The notes below the pieces were generated by a model. It made no database searches. It had not been told where the DNA came from and saw nothing but the letters and a program-made list of their open reading frames with translations. Made by a program: the position numbers and the translations under genes. From Prevotella sp. tf2-5 (lineage in GTDB: Bacteria > Bacteroidota > Bacteroidia > Bacteroidales > Bacteroidaceae), in assembly GCF_900115435.1 (NCBI RefSeq), contig NZ_FOWK01000008.1, positions 62,001-126,000 of the forward strand: a stretch of 64,000 bases of DNA. The letters are read 5' to 3'. Below are positions 44,538-53,529 of this stretch, piece by piece. Position 1 is the stretch's first letter. The number at the start of each line of letters is the position of its first letter.

Positions 44538-45284
44538 ATGAAACAGCCTACATCTGAACGTGTTTTGAGTAATTCCCGTGAGCGTAAAGTCATCAACCTT
44601 GACTCAGAGGACAATGACACCAACACTACTGATGCCGCAGGAGCTTGTCTGCAATTCCACAGACTACCGATGAAGCCGGAGCCAGCCCCCACAGGTAAGT
44701 ACCGTTGGTATCATATCCGTTTCGAGGGTGGTCTTGGAGGACAATCCGATGTCGACATCAACAAAGGACGTTGCAGTGCCGTCATTCCAGCATGGGCTCT
44801 CCTTGCCGCAGTTTATAACGAGTATGACTTCCATCTTGCCAGTATCGAGGTGGGTGAGTCAAATGCCTCTATCGCCACTACTGCCGACCTGATTGTCTGT
44901 GTCCGTTCTGGTGAGGCTGCTGAGTTTGTCAAAGCACAGGAGGAGAGTATCAACGAGTGGTTGCGTGAGGAATATGGAGCGAACGATCCCCATATACACT
45001 GTACCATCGAGAAATGCGACAAGCGGGAGACGGTCATCCCCACAGCCACCTTCGAGGCACTGATGAGTTGTCTGGAGCAGATCCCGCAAGGGGTTGTCAA
45101 GATGAGTGAGACGATGAAGGATACGGTGGAGACCTCGAATAATGTGGGACGTATCAGTACGGAGGGCGACCATCTCCTCGTCAGTACCCAGACCCGCAGC
45201 ATCATCGATGCCGACATGCAACAGCTCAGTCAGGATATCGCCGACACCTTCGCCTCCTTCGGTGGTCAGTCAGAGATAGTCTGA
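44538..45284 (+). CDS. Stand-alone lid/dimerisation domain of a PepD-like (M20) dipeptidase
   Basis: 248 residues matching only the middle of aminoacyl-histidine dipeptidase (about 485 residues). VINLDSED, YHIRFEGGLGGQSDVDINKG, and GVVKMSETMKDTVETSNNVG with STQTRSIIDADMQQLSQDIA correspond to PepD segments LLNLDSED, GLKGGHSGxDINKG, and VETSxNL followed by STSxRS. Both flanking catalytic segments with the metal ligands (HxD, EE) are absent, and no remnants are seen on either side. The HSG histidine is Gln. The frame is intact and has its own promoter. It is either a remnant or a domesticated domain that might pair with full-length PepD. Confidence 0.75.
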   Translation: MKQPTSERVLSNSRERKVINLDSEDNDTNTTDAAGACLQFHRLPMKPEPAPTGKYRWYHIRFEGGLGGQSDVDINKGRCSAVIPAWALLAAVYNEYDFHLASIEVGESNASIATTADLIVCVRSGEAAEFVKAQEESINEWLREEYGANDPHIHCTIEKCDKRETVIPTATFEALMSCLEQIPQGVVKMSETMKDTVETSNNVGRISTEGDHLLVSTQTRSIIDADMQQLSQDIADTFASFGGQSEIV

Positions 45285-45340
45285 CGACACCCGCAGGACT
45301 ATCTCTGATGGAACAGCTCAGGCATTTGAGGTAACAGAGC

Positions 45341-47140
45341 CTACGGATGTAGTGGCGTGAGCGGGTAGATGATGTTCACGATGAGGATGTTGGCAGCGAG
45401 GATGATGATGTTCATCAAGATACCAATACGCATGAAGTCGCTGAACCGGTAACCACCAGGACCATATATCAGCATGTGGGTAGGAGAGCCGATAGGTGTG
45501 GCGAAGCTACAGCTGACACTGATCATGAGGGCGATGAGGAAGGTATACGGATCATAACCCAGTTTCACTGCCGCCTCGTACATAATCGGGAAGAACATGG
45601 CACCCGCTGCCGTGTTGGAGATAAACTCCGTGATGAAGGTACCCACCAGACAAATCGCTGTCATGACGACAAGCGGGTTGCTGCCACAAACATCCAGGAT
45701 GCCAAAGGCAAGGCGCTCGGCTATTCCCGTTTTCTGAATGGCAAGTCCCAGCACGACACTACCAGCGAACACCATCAGTATCTCACCATTGATAGACCTG
45801 ACAGCCTGCTCTGGTGTACAACAGCCGATGAGGAGCATGATGGCGGCAGCGATAAAGGCACATTGCAACAAAGGCATGATGTTAAAAGCTGACACAATCA
45901 TCATCGCCAGCATGACGATGGTCGAGGCAATGGTCCTCCAACTGATGTTAGGCAGTTGCAGGTTATCAAAGAAATGGAGTTCCGACGACAGCTTCTCGGT
46001 ATTGATAACCAGATGTGGGGGACACTCCAGGAGTAAGGTGTCACCAGCCTGCAGTATCACCTGGCGGGGAATCTTGTCAAGACGTTTCCCTCTGCGGGCG
46101 ACAGCCACCAGTGTCATGTTGTTGTCACGCTCAAACGAGTTTTCCTCGATGGTAGTGCCTATCAGGGGACTGCCAAAGGTGACATAAGCGGTGCGTAGCT
46201 GACGGTTCTTGTCCAGTTCATCCAAGGAGAAAACATGATGATTGGCACTCACCAGTCCGTGTGTCTTTTTCAGTTCCAATAACTCGTTGATCTGTCCGGC
46301 ATAGACCAGATGGTCACCCCCCAGGATGAACTCTTCTTTGGTAACGGGGGACGGCACGTTGTCAAAGTGGTAGAACTCCAACAGGGAGCCACCCTTGACT
46401 TTGAAGAGTCCTGCCTCTCCCAGTGTCTGACCGATATACGGATTATCTGACGGTACCAACAACTCAACGGTATATTCTGATGTCGCCTCGAAGGCTGACT
46501 CTGGCACTTTACGCTCTGGTAACAGCTTCTGCAAGGCGATGACAGAGAGTATTCCGACGAAAAGACAGAACAGTCCGGGAATCGTTGTCGCTAACACGTT
46601 CATCGCTACCCCCGTCTTCTCGGCATACAGTCCGGAGATAATCAGGTTCGGAGGAGTACCGATCAATGTACAGATACCACCCAGTCCTGATGCGTAACTC
46701 AACGGAATCAACAGTTTGGAGGGGGATATCCCTAATTTCTTTGACCACATCTTCACGATGTTGACGAACATGGCGACTACCGTGGTGTTACTCAAGAACG
46801 AGCTGAGTACCGCTACGGGGAGCATCAGTCTGGCTACCGCTTTCGTATAGGACTCAGGTTGTCCTAACAGGTTCTTGGTAATCCATTGCAGTACCCCTGT
46901 GTAAGTCAGTCCCGCGACGACGATAAACAATACTCCGACGATGACTACCGATGTCGAGCTGAAGCCTGAGAACGCCTCTTTCGCATCCAGTACCCCCGTG
47001 ACATACAATATACCGATAGCACAGATGAATACGAGGTCTGTACGTATCTTGGTACAAAGGAGGGTGGTGAACAACCCCAATACTGTCACAATAGTAATCC
47101 ACGCCTGAAGATTGAATCCCCAGAGAAGTTCTGTTTCCAT
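45341..47140 (-). CDS. SLC13/DASS-type permease with two TrkA-C (RCK_C) domains
   Basis: 599 residues. An N-terminal helix bundle (LVFICAIGILYVTGVLDAKE) and SNTTVVAMFVNIVKMW plus IGTPPNLIISGL are the first half-repeat; SNTAAGAMFFPIMYEAAVKL and PIGSPTHMLIYGPGGY are the second. Two RCK_C domains (about 215-300 and 310-385) sit between. This layout is shared by sodium-coupled anion (sulfate, dicarboxylate) carriers. The RCK_C domains suggest ligand control from the cytoplasm. It stands 13 bases after the UDP-glucuronate decarboxylase gene on the same strand. Confidence 0.9.
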   Translation of the reverse strand: METELLWGFNLQAWITIVTVLGLFTTLLCTKIRTDLVFICAIGILYVTGVLDAKEAFSGFSSTSVVIVGVLFIVVAGLTYTGVLQWITKNLLGQPESYTKAVARLMLPVAVLSSFLSNTTVVAMFVNIVKMWSKKLGISPSKLLIPLSYASGLGGICTLIGTPPNLIISGLYAEKTGVAMNVLATTIPGLFCLFVGILSVIALQKLLPERKVPESAFEATSEYTVELLVPSDNPYIGQTLGEAGLFKVKGGSLLEFYHFDNVPSPVTKEEFILGGDHLVYAGQINELLELKKTHGLVSANHHVFSLDELDKNRQLRTAYVTFGSPLIGTTIEENSFERDNNMTLVAVARRGKRLDKIPRQVILQAGDTLLLECPPHLVINTEKLSSELHFFDNLQLPNISWRTIASTIVMLAMMIVSAFNIMPLLQCAFIAAAIMLLIGCCTPEQAVRSINGEILMVFAGSVVLGLAIQKTGIAERLAFGILDVCGSNPLVVMTAICLVGTFITEFISNTAAGAMFFPIMYEAAVKLGYDPYTFLIALMISVSCSFATPIGSPTHMLIYGPGGYRFSDFMRIGILMNIIILAANILIVNIIYPLTPLHP

Positions 47141-47153
47141 GGTATTTAGTGTT

Positions 47154-48092
47154 TTATAATTTCAGATACTCTCGGAAATAAGCGATGATGTGATCCAGTC
47201 CTTCATCCAGTTTGACCTTCGGCTCCCATCCTAACTCCCGTTTTGCAACGGTGATATCCGGACGGCGCATCTTCGGGTCGTCACTGGGCAATGGACGGAA
47301 CACGATCTTACTCTTACCACCGATCTTCTGAATGACCTTCTCTGCCAGTTCGAGCATGGTGAACTCACCAGGGTTGCCCAGATTGACAGGACCTGTGAAA
47401 CTGTCGTCTGTGTCCATCACGCGGAGCATACCCTCAATCAAGTCACTCACATATTGGAAAGAACGGGTCTGCTGACCGTCTCCATAGATGGTCAGGTCCT
47501 CACCACGCAGTGCCTGGACGACAAAGTTAGATACTACACGACCATCGTTGACAGCCATACGGGGACCGTAGGTGTTGAAGATACGGATGACCTTGGTACG
47601 TACGTTATGCAGACGATGATAGTCGAAGAAGAGCGTCTCGGCGACACGCTTACCCTCATCATAGCAGGAACGTAGTCCGATGGGGTTCACATTACCCCAG
47701 TAGCTCTCTGGCTGTGGGTGTACGTTAGGGTCACCATAGACCTCACTGGTCGATGACTGCAGGATCTTAGCCTTTGTGCGGCGTGCCAGTCCCAACATGT
47801 GATATGCTCCGAAGAAACTCGTCTTGGTGGTCTGTATCGGGTCTGTCTGGTAGTAGATAGGAGAGGCAGGACAGGCGAGGTTGTAAATCTCATCCACCTC
47901 AGCCCAATAGGGGTTGATGACATCATGGCGCACCAACTCGAAATTGGGTTTCCCAATCAGGTGCCATACGTTCTCTTTAGAACCGCTATAGAAGTTATCG
48001 ATACAGATGACATCGTTGCCCTCATTGACGAGGCGTTCACAGAGGTGGGAGCCAATAAAACCTGCTCCACCAGTAACTAAGACTCTCTTCAT
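47154..48092 (-). CDS. UDP-glucuronate decarboxylase (UDP-xylose synthase)
   Basis: 312 residues from ATG 48092 ([20 protein letters not shown]); a longer frame from 48179 lacks support because the promoter lies at 48120-48127. NAD site [34 protein letters not shown], the YxxxK pair in SCYDEGKR, and IFNTYGPRM with [13 protein letters not shown] are hallmarks of UXS enzymes. It makes UDP-xylose from UDP-glucuronate for surface glycans. Co-directional with the SLC13 gene; no glycan cluster is adjacent. Confidence 0.93.
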   Translation of the reverse strand: MKRVLVTGGAGFIGSHLCERLVNEGNDVICIDNFYSGSKENVWHLIGKPNFELVRHDVINPYWAEVDEIYNLACPASPIYYQTDPIQTTKTSFFGAYHMLGLARRTKAKILQSSTSEVYGDPNVHPQPESYWGNVNPIGLRSCYDEGKRVAETLFFDYHRLHNVRTKVIRIFNTYGPRMAVNDGRVVSNFVVQALRGEDLTIYGDGQQTRSFQYVSDLIEGMLRVMDTDDSFTGPVNLGNPGEFTMLELAEKVIQKIGGKSKIVFRPLPSDDPKMRRPDITVAKRELGWEPKVKLDEGLDHIIAYFREYLKL

Positions 48093-48119
48093 GATTGTTT
48101 TTATGTTTATAAGTTTTTG

Positions 48120-48127
48120 CAAAGATA
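48120..48127 (-). promoter_or_regulatory. -7 element (TATCTTTG) of the UDP-xylose synthase gene
   Basis: The minus strand reads TATCTTTG 28 bases before the ATG at 48092, which supports the short start. Confidence 0.65.
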
Positions 48128-48248
48128 CTAATTTTTCGGATAACACCAACGATTTTAGAAAAAAATATAAGCGGAACACGTCCTCACGGATGAGTCCCGC
48201 CTTCGGTTGTTAGCAATCTAAATAGGTAGTAGTATCTTGTATCAGGGA

Positions 48249-49319
48249 TTAATATTCCCTGTAAAAGTCTAATGCGTCCTTGATCTCCTCCTCTGTAGCT
48301 GTCTGGTTGATACGGATGTCTCCGATACCACCTAACAAGGTGAAGTTGATCCCTGAGCCCTGGTTCTTCTTGTCGTGATGCATAAGCTCCAGAAGATAAG
48401 GATAGTCATCACAGGTGATCGTCATACGACCATAATGCTCCTTGATGAAGTTGACGGTCTGTCGCATCTTATCCTGTGGGAATCCCGTCTTGACGCAACA
48501 GAGGTAGAGCTCGACGACCAGTCCGTAGGCGACGGCATAGCCATGAAGGACAGGCTTGTGTTTCAGCGCATACGACTCGAAAGCGTGTCCTGCGGTATGT
48601 CCGAGGTTCAGTGCCTTACGAAGCCCTTTCTCCGTAGGGTCCTCTGTGACGATATGCTGTTTGACGGCAACACTCTTGGCGAGGAGGTGGGATAGATGGT
48701 CTATAGTATCTATAGTGCCTATAGTTCCTATAGTATCTATAGGGTTATTGAGCAGTTCTGCCCAATGCTCTTCATTGTCAATCAGACCGTGTTTGAGCAT
48801 CTCCGCATAGCCGGAGAGGATATTCTCATGGTCGAGGGTACGCAGGAACGTGGTGTCGATGATGACACAATGGGCGTTGTTGAAGACCCCGATCTCGTTC
48901 TTCAGACCTCCGAAGTTGATACCTGTCTTACCCCCCACGCTGGCATCCACCATAGAGAGTAGGGTGGTGGGTATATTAATATAAGGTATACCACGCTTGA
49001 AGGTGGAGGCTGCAAAACCACCCAGGTCTGTCACCATACCGCCTCCCAGGTTGATCATGAGGGAATGACGGGTGGCTCCCATCTGCTGCATCTCACTCCA
49101 GACATGGGAGAGTGACTCCAGCGTCTTGTGGGTGTCTGTGGCTCCAATCGTGATGACCTGAGCCTCCCGCATGCAGCTGAGGTTGCTGACCACTGGCAGA
49201 CAACAGTCACGGGTGGTCTCGTCGACGAGCACCAACAAGCGGTCGTGGGCACATTCACTCACGGCTTGCTCCAGCGTCGTAGGCAGGTTTTGGGAGAATA
49301 TAACCTTCTGTGGTTTCAT
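48249..49319 (-). CDS. aroB: 3-Dehydroquinate synthase
   Basis: 356 residues. NLGGGMVTDLGGFAASTFKR, IPTTLLSMVDASVGGKTGIN, GYAEMLKHGLI and LNLGHTAGHAFE are the NAD/substrate and metal-binding motifs. It makes 3-dehydroquinate in the shikimate route, which feeds chorismate to menF. Residues 193-207 (IDTIGTIGTIDTIDT-like) are encoded by five 9-base repeats (48701-48745) between two conserved blocks. The promoter TAATTTTG at 49328-49335 lies only eight bases from the ATG, so the mRNA is nearly leaderless. Confidence 0.95.
   Translation of the reverse strand: MKPQKVIFSQNLPTTLEQAVSECAHDRLLVLVDETTRDCCLPVVSNLSCMREAQVITIGATDTHKTLESLSHVWSEMQQMGATRHSLMINLGGGMVTDLGGFAASTFKRGIPYINIPTTLLSMVDASVGGKTGINFGGLKNEIGVFNNAHCVIIDTTFLRTLDHENILSGYAEMLKHGLIDNEEHWAELLNNPIDTIGTIGTIDTIDHLSHLLAKSVAVKQHIVTEDPTEKGLRKALNLGHTAGHAFESYALKHKPVLHGYAVAYGLVVELYLCCVKTGFPQDKMRQTVNFIKEHYGRMTITCDDYPYLLELMHHDKKNQGSGINFTLLGGIGDIRINQTATEEEIKDALDFYREY
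48701..48745. repeat. 9-bp-period repeat inside aroB, CTATAG core
   Basis: Five consecutive 9-base units (CTATAGTAT, CTATAGTGC, CTATAGTTC, CTATAGTAT, CTATAGGGT). Each is the 6-bp palindrome CTATAG plus three bases. The period keeps the reading frame and gives an Ile-Asp/Gly-Thr tripeptide repeat. Confidence 0.9.
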
Positions 49320-49327
49320 TGCGGTTG

Positions 49328-49335
49328 CAAAATTA
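49328..49335 (-). promoter_or_regulatory. -7 element (TAATTTTG) of aroB
   Basis: The minus strand reads TAATTTTG ending eight bases before the ATG, which predicts a leaderless or near-leaderless mRNA. The remainder of 49320-49459 is AT-rich; no clear forward TAnnTTTG element is seen for the next gene. Confidence 0.55.
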
Positions 49336-49459
49336 CTATAAAATTTGTAAATACTTCTATAAAAATGTGGAATAATTGTCAGGAATACAATTTTTTTGAT
49401 TTATATCGTTAAACTTTTCAACATGGGGAACGTCCAAAAGACATAATTTATACAATAGA

Positions 49460-52414
49460 ATGAAGAAAATAGCGCTGGTTTTGCTCATGATAGTATCTGC
49501 TATACAGGTCATGGCACAAAAGAATATTACAGGTAAGGTGATAGAGAGTGACTCTCAGGAACCTGTGGCACAGACCACCGTCCGACTCCTGAAGACGGAC
49601 AGTACGATGGTGACAGGGTCACTGACAGATCTGAACGGACATTTCCGTGTGAAGGCTCCCGCTGCCGGTACCTATATCCTGCAGATCACTTGTGTGGGTT
49701 TCAAGGCATACACCAAGACGGTCAAGGTGACAGCCGATAAAGACATCGCCCTAGGAACGGTGGAGATGAAACCCGATGCTATCATGCTGAAAGGAGCGAC
49801 GGTGACAGGACAGGCCGCCAAGGTAACCTTGAAAGAGGACACCTTTGTCTATAACGCCTCAGCCTATCGTACCCCAGAGGGCTCTGTGATAGAGGAACTG
49901 GTACGCAAACTGCCTGGAGCACAGGTGGATAATGATGGTAAGGTGACCATCAATGGTAAGGAGGTGAAGAAAATCCTCATTGATGGTAAGGAATTCATGA
50001 CTGGTGATACGAAGACTGCCATGAAGAACCTGCCGACCTCTATCGTGGAGCGTGTGAAGGCTTACGACCAGAAGAGTGACCTTGCCCGTGTCAGTGGTAT
50101 TGACGATGGCGAGGAGGAGACGGTGCTCGACTTTGGTATCAAGCGGGGTATGAACAAGGGCTTTATGCTGAATGCCGATCTGGCGGCAGGTACCAGAAAA
50201 CGCTATAGCGGACGTGTCTTCGCTGGTATGCAGAGCTCAGACTTGAAGATCTTTGTCCCGTTGAGTGCTAACAACGTCAACGATATGGGCTTCCCTGGTG
50301 GCGGCGGTCGTTTCGGTGGTGGCAGACAAGGACTGACTGCTACGAAGATGGCAGGTTTCAACCTGAACTACGAGAAGAAAGACCTCCTGAAACTGGATGC
50401 CAGTATCCGTTGGAACCATCGTGACGGGGACGCTGTCGTACGAAGCTCTACGGAGAATTTCATGACTGGTTCTTCCTCGACGTTTGGCAATAGCTTAAAC
50501 AGTAATCTCTCCAGGAGCAACAGCTGGGATGCCCGTTTCCGTCTGGAATGGACACCTGACTCGATGACGAATATCATGATGCGTCCGCAGTTTAACTACA
50601 ACTCCAGTGACGGACTGAGCGAGGGACTGTCCCTGACCTTTGACGAGGATCCGTATAAGACGGTGACAGCCCCCCTGGATCCTGAGGTACTGCAAATATT
50701 GGTGGACAAGGGAATCGTCAAGAACAGAAACTTCAACAACTCGATATCCTATAGTGACTCCAAGAGTGCAGGCGGATGGCTGCAACTGAACCGACGGTTG
50801 AATAACAAGGGACGTAATGTCACCCTGCGTTTCTCTGGTAATGTGGGCGAAGGAATGAGCAGGTCATTCACCAATAGTCTGGTGGAGTATTATCAGTTGC
50901 TGAACCAGCAGGGAGAGGACTCTACTTATCAGGCGAACCGTTATGCCGTGACACCCACCAAGAACTGGAACTATGGTATCCGTGCCACTTATAGTGAGCC
51001 CATCTTCCGCCAGACTTACCTGCAGTTCAGTTACCAGTATCAATATAGTTATACGAAGAGCGACCGTGCGACATATGACTTCAGCCTGTTCCCTGCGGAT
51101 TTCTTTGGCGTAACACCTGTCTATCGGGGATGGGACGATTATCTTTCTTTGTTAGGCGGTCTTCCACTGGAGGGTTTCAGGGATGACGACCTGAGTCGCT
51201 TCTCGGAGTATCGTAACTATAACCATACGGCGGAGATCATGCTGCGTATCGTCCGTAAGGCATATAACTTGAACGTAGGTTTCCAGGTACTGCCACAACG
51301 CTCCCATTTCACACAGGACTACCAAGGAGTTCATACGGATACTGTCCGTACGGTGACGAATTTCGCGCCGACAGCCGATTTCCGTTGGAAGATCTCCAAG
51401 GTGAGCCAGTTGCGCTTTACCTATCGTGCCAATAGTAGTCAGCCCTCGATGTCTGACTTGCTGGATATCACAGACAATAGTGACCCGTTGAATATCCGGA
51501 AGGGTAATCCTGGGTTGAAGCCATCGTTCACCCAGAACTTCCGTATGTTCTATAATAATTATATCCAGAACCATCAGCGGAGTATCATGGCACATTTGAA
51601 TTTCTCGACAACCAGTAATTCGATATCCAATATGGTGAGGTATGACGAGAAAACGGGTGGACGTACTGTCAGACCAGAGAATATCAACGGAAACTGGAAC
51701 ACCTTCGGTATGTTTATGTTTAATACTGCCATCGACTCTGCTGGCTTCTTCAATGTCAACACGTTTACGACGCTCCGTTATAACAACAGTGTGGGTTATG
51801 TGAGTGTCAAGAGGGATGCTGACTCTGAGAAATCCACAACACGTACGACAACTTTGGGTGAGCGTCTTGCCGCAAGTTACCGTAATGACTGGTTGGAGGT
51901 CGAGCTCAACGGTTCGTTGGAGTATATGCATGCCCGCAGTGAGTTACAGAGCAATAACAACCTCGACACATGGACCTTCTCCTACGGTGGTAGTATCCTG
52001 CTGACGGCACCATGGGGAACCCAGTTGTCAACCAGTATGAATATGAACAGTCGTCGTGGCTATAACGATAAGTCGATGAATACCAACGAACTGATCTGGA
52101 ACGCCCAGTTGTCACACTCCTTCCTGCGTGGCAATGCGCTGACCCTCTCACTCCAGTTATATGATATCCTGCATCAGCAGTCAACTTTCAGTCGTACGGT
52201 AGATGCCATGCGTCGCAGCGATACCGAATATAATGCCATTACCAACTATGCCATGTTGCATGTCATCTATCGCCTGAATATTTTCGGAGGAGGCAGCAAC
52301 AGAGGTCCTCAGGGTGGTCCCGGAGAAAATGGTGGTCGTCGTGGAGGAGGCTTCGGTGGTGGACGTCCTGGCGGTGGTCGCCCTGGTGGCGGCTTCGGAG
52401 GTCCGAGGTTCTAA
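49460..52414 (+). CDS. TonB-receptor-like outer-membrane beta-barrel protein with Gly/Arg-rich tail
   Basis: 984 residues. Signal peptide (MKKIALVLLMIVSAIQVMAQ), carboxypeptidase-regulatory-like domain (NITGKVIESDSQEPVAQTTV), plug (about 115-215, DGKVTINGKEVKKILIDGKE), then a long barrel. A Gly-rich loop (FPGGGGRFGGGRQG) occurs near residues 278-291. The C-terminal 45 residues are Gly/Arg/Pro-rich, with RGGGFGGG and RPGGG repeats and a final Phe. No ordinary TonB box is obvious, so it may belong to the transporter-like barrels of unknown cargo. Monocistronic, with a terminator after it. Confidence 0.85.
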   Translation: MKKIALVLLMIVSAIQVMAQKNITGKVIESDSQEPVAQTTVRLLKTDSTMVTGSLTDLNGHFRVKAPAAGTYILQITCVGFKAYTKTVKVTADKDIALGTVEMKPDAIMLKGATVTGQAAKVTLKEDTFVYNASAYRTPEGSVIEELVRKLPGAQVDNDGKVTINGKEVKKILIDGKEFMTGDTKTAMKNLPTSIVERVKAYDQKSDLARVSGIDDGEEETVLDFGIKRGMNKGFMLNADLAAGTRKRYSGRVFAGMQSSDLKIFVPLSANNVNDMGFPGGGGRFGGGRQGLTATKMAGFNLNYEKKDLLKLDASIRWNHRDGDAVVRSSTENFMTGSSSTFGNSLNSNLSRSNSWDARFRLEWTPDSMTNIMMRPQFNYNSSDGLSEGLSLTFDEDPYKTVTAPLDPEVLQILVDKGIVKNRNFNNSISYSDSKSAGGWLQLNRRLNNKGRNVTLRFSGNVGEGMSRSFTNSLVEYYQLLNQQGEDSTYQANRYAVTPTKNWNYGIRATYSEPIFRQTYLQFSYQYQYSYTKSDRATYDFSLFPADFFGVTPVYRGWDDYLSLLGGLPLEGFRDDDLSRFSEYRNYNHTAEIMLRIVRKAYNLNVGFQVLPQRSHFTQDYQGVHTDTVRTVTNFAPTADFRWKISKVSQLRFTYRANSSQPSMSDLLDITDNSDPLNIRKGNPGLKPSFTQNFRMFYNNYIQNHQRSIMAHLNFSTTSNSISNMVRYDEKTGGRTVRPENINGNWNTFGMFMFNTAIDSAGFFNVNTFTTLRYNNSVGYVSVKRDADSEKSTTRTTTLGERLAASYRNDWLEVELNGSLEYMHARSELQSNNNLDTWTFSYGGSILLTAPWGTQLSTSMNMNSRRGYNDKSMNTNELIWNAQLSHSFLRGNALTLSLQLYDILHQQSTFSRTVDAMRRSDTEYNAITNYAMLHVIYRLNIFGGGSNRGPQGGPGENGGRRGGGFGGGRPGGGRPGGGFGGPRF

Positions 52415-52435
52415 GATAAGCTAGGATATAAAAAA

Positions 52436-52459
52436 GGCACTCAAAACTGAGTGCCTTTT
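52436..52459. terminator. Bidirectional intrinsic terminator
   Basis: GGCACTCA (52436-52443) pairs with TGAGTGCC (52448-52455) around a 4-base loop, with As on the left and Ts on the right. It serves the barrel gene (plus) and the DUF5606 gene (minus), which converge here. Confidence 0.92.
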
Positions 52460-52469
52460 CTGTTGGTTG

Positions 52470-52913
52470 TTATTCTGCTTTCCGGTCGTCGATATTATCA
52501 CCCTCCGTGGGAGCTAAGTCCTCCTCAAAATCGGTGATACCCGCTGTAACAAGGATGTCATACCACTGGAGCAACTTCTTGATGTCACTGTTGTGGACAC
52601 GTTCCTGATCCCACTCAGGCAGTACCTTGGTGAAATAGTTGTGCAGCTCTTTGGGAGATGCTTTCTTGTAGTTGACACTTGCGGTCTTTCCTTTCTCCAA
52701 GTCACGCAGGGAAGCAAGCACTTTCATCAGAGGCACGTCGTCTGTCTCTGTGAACATGGCGATGTCAGCAAGTGAAGTGATACGGTCTGTACCGAAAGCC
52801 GGCATACGCTTGCCTGTCCCGTCAAGTGCCTCTACGATGAGGCTGTTCTTGGAACGTGATACCAGTTTGTAAAGTCCCGGTTTTCCCGAGATGGCTAAAA
52901 TAGTCTGTTTCAT
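52470..52913 (-). CDS. DUF5606 protein
   Basis: 147 residues with no signal or membrane segment. MKQTILAISGKPGLYKLVSR and NSLIVEALDGTGKRMPAFGTDRI give a small beta N-terminal domain. A helical part follows (LASLRDLEKG, DIKKLLQWYDIL), with an acidic tail. The family is confined to Bacteroidota and lacks a known function. Last in the nusB-yajC-ybbR-coaE-DUF5606 run, the usual order in this phylum. Confidence 0.85.
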   Translation of the reverse strand: MKQTILAISGKPGLYKLVSRSKNSLIVEALDGTGKRMPAFGTDRITSLADIAMFTETDDVPLMKVLASLRDLEKGKTASVNYKKASPKELHNYFTKVLPEWDQERVHNSDIKKLLQWYDILVTAGITDFEEDLAPTEGDNIDDRKAE

Positions 52914-52937
52914 ATTGTTTTCTTTTTTGTTATGTTG

Positions 52938-52993
52938 TTTCGATGTTTCGTTATTTCGATATTCCGATGTTCCGATGTTCTGATATTTCGGGG
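52938..52993. repeat. 8-bp-period microrepeat reaching into the coaE 3' end
   Basis: Seven 8-base units (TTTCGATG, TTTCGTTA, TTTCGATA, TTCCGATG, TTCCGATG, TTCTGATA, TTTCGGGG). The coaE stop is at 52951, so about the last 14 residues of CoaE are encoded by the repeat. The same family occurs at 54893-54924. Confidence 0.85.
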
Positions 52994-53529
52994 ATTTGCG
53001 CTATCTGTGCGTCGATATCGGCTTTGCCATCGTTAATAATCTCGTAATGGGCACGCTTTCTTACCTCTTCCTGTGGTAGTTGGCGTTGCATCCACTGTAA
53101 CACTTTCTCCCGGGTGATATGGTCACGCTGCATCACACGGTCGATACGTACTTCCAGAGGAGCGGTCACCACGATGACTTTGTCTACTAACCGGTAGATG
53201 CCCGACTCATACATAATAGCACTTTCCATCCATGTCATGCCACTCTCCTCGAAGTCCTGGAAGACAGCAGGATGGACAATAGCGTCTATCGCCTTGGCAT
53301 GGTCGTCACTCTGCAACAGAAACTGTGCCACAGCGGCTTTGTTGAGCGTACCGTTTATATAAGTGTCACACCCGATGAGTGTCGTCAGCTCCTGCCGTAT
53401 CTTCGGAGAAGTGCGGATGAGCCGCTTGGCAGCGGCATCACAGTCATAGACCTCAATCCCATAGCGAGCCAGTTGTCGACAGACAAAACTCTTGCCAGAG
53501 CCGATCCCCCCAGTAATCCCTATCTTCAT
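52951..53529 (-). CDS. coaE: Dephospho-CoA kinase
   Basis: 192 residues from ATG 53529 (MKIGITGGIGSGKSFVCRQL). The longer frame from 53619 overlaps ybbR heavily and lacks homology. Walker A GGIGSGKS, YDCDAAAKRLI, HPAVFQDF and the lid RVMQRDHITREKVLQWMQRQ are CoaE features. It phosphorylates dephospho-CoA in the last CoA step. It overlaps ybbR by four bases. The C-terminus (EISEHRNIGISK) is made by an 8-bp microrepeat. Confidence 0.95.
   Translation of the reverse strand: MKIGITGGIGSGKSFVCRQLARYGIEVYDCDAAAKRLIRTSPKIRQELTTLIGCDTYINGTLNKAAVAQFLLQSDDHAKAIDAIVHPAVFQDFEESGMTWMESAIMYESGIYRLVDKVIVVTAPLEVRIDRVMQRDHITREKVLQWMQRQLPQEEVRKRAHYEIINDGKADIDAQIAQIPEISEHRNIGISK

Noticed and set aside
51152-51931. 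Minus-strand frame of 259 codons opposite the barrel gene
   Set aside because: It is antisense to a clear outer-membrane barrel, with no signal, motif or promoter.
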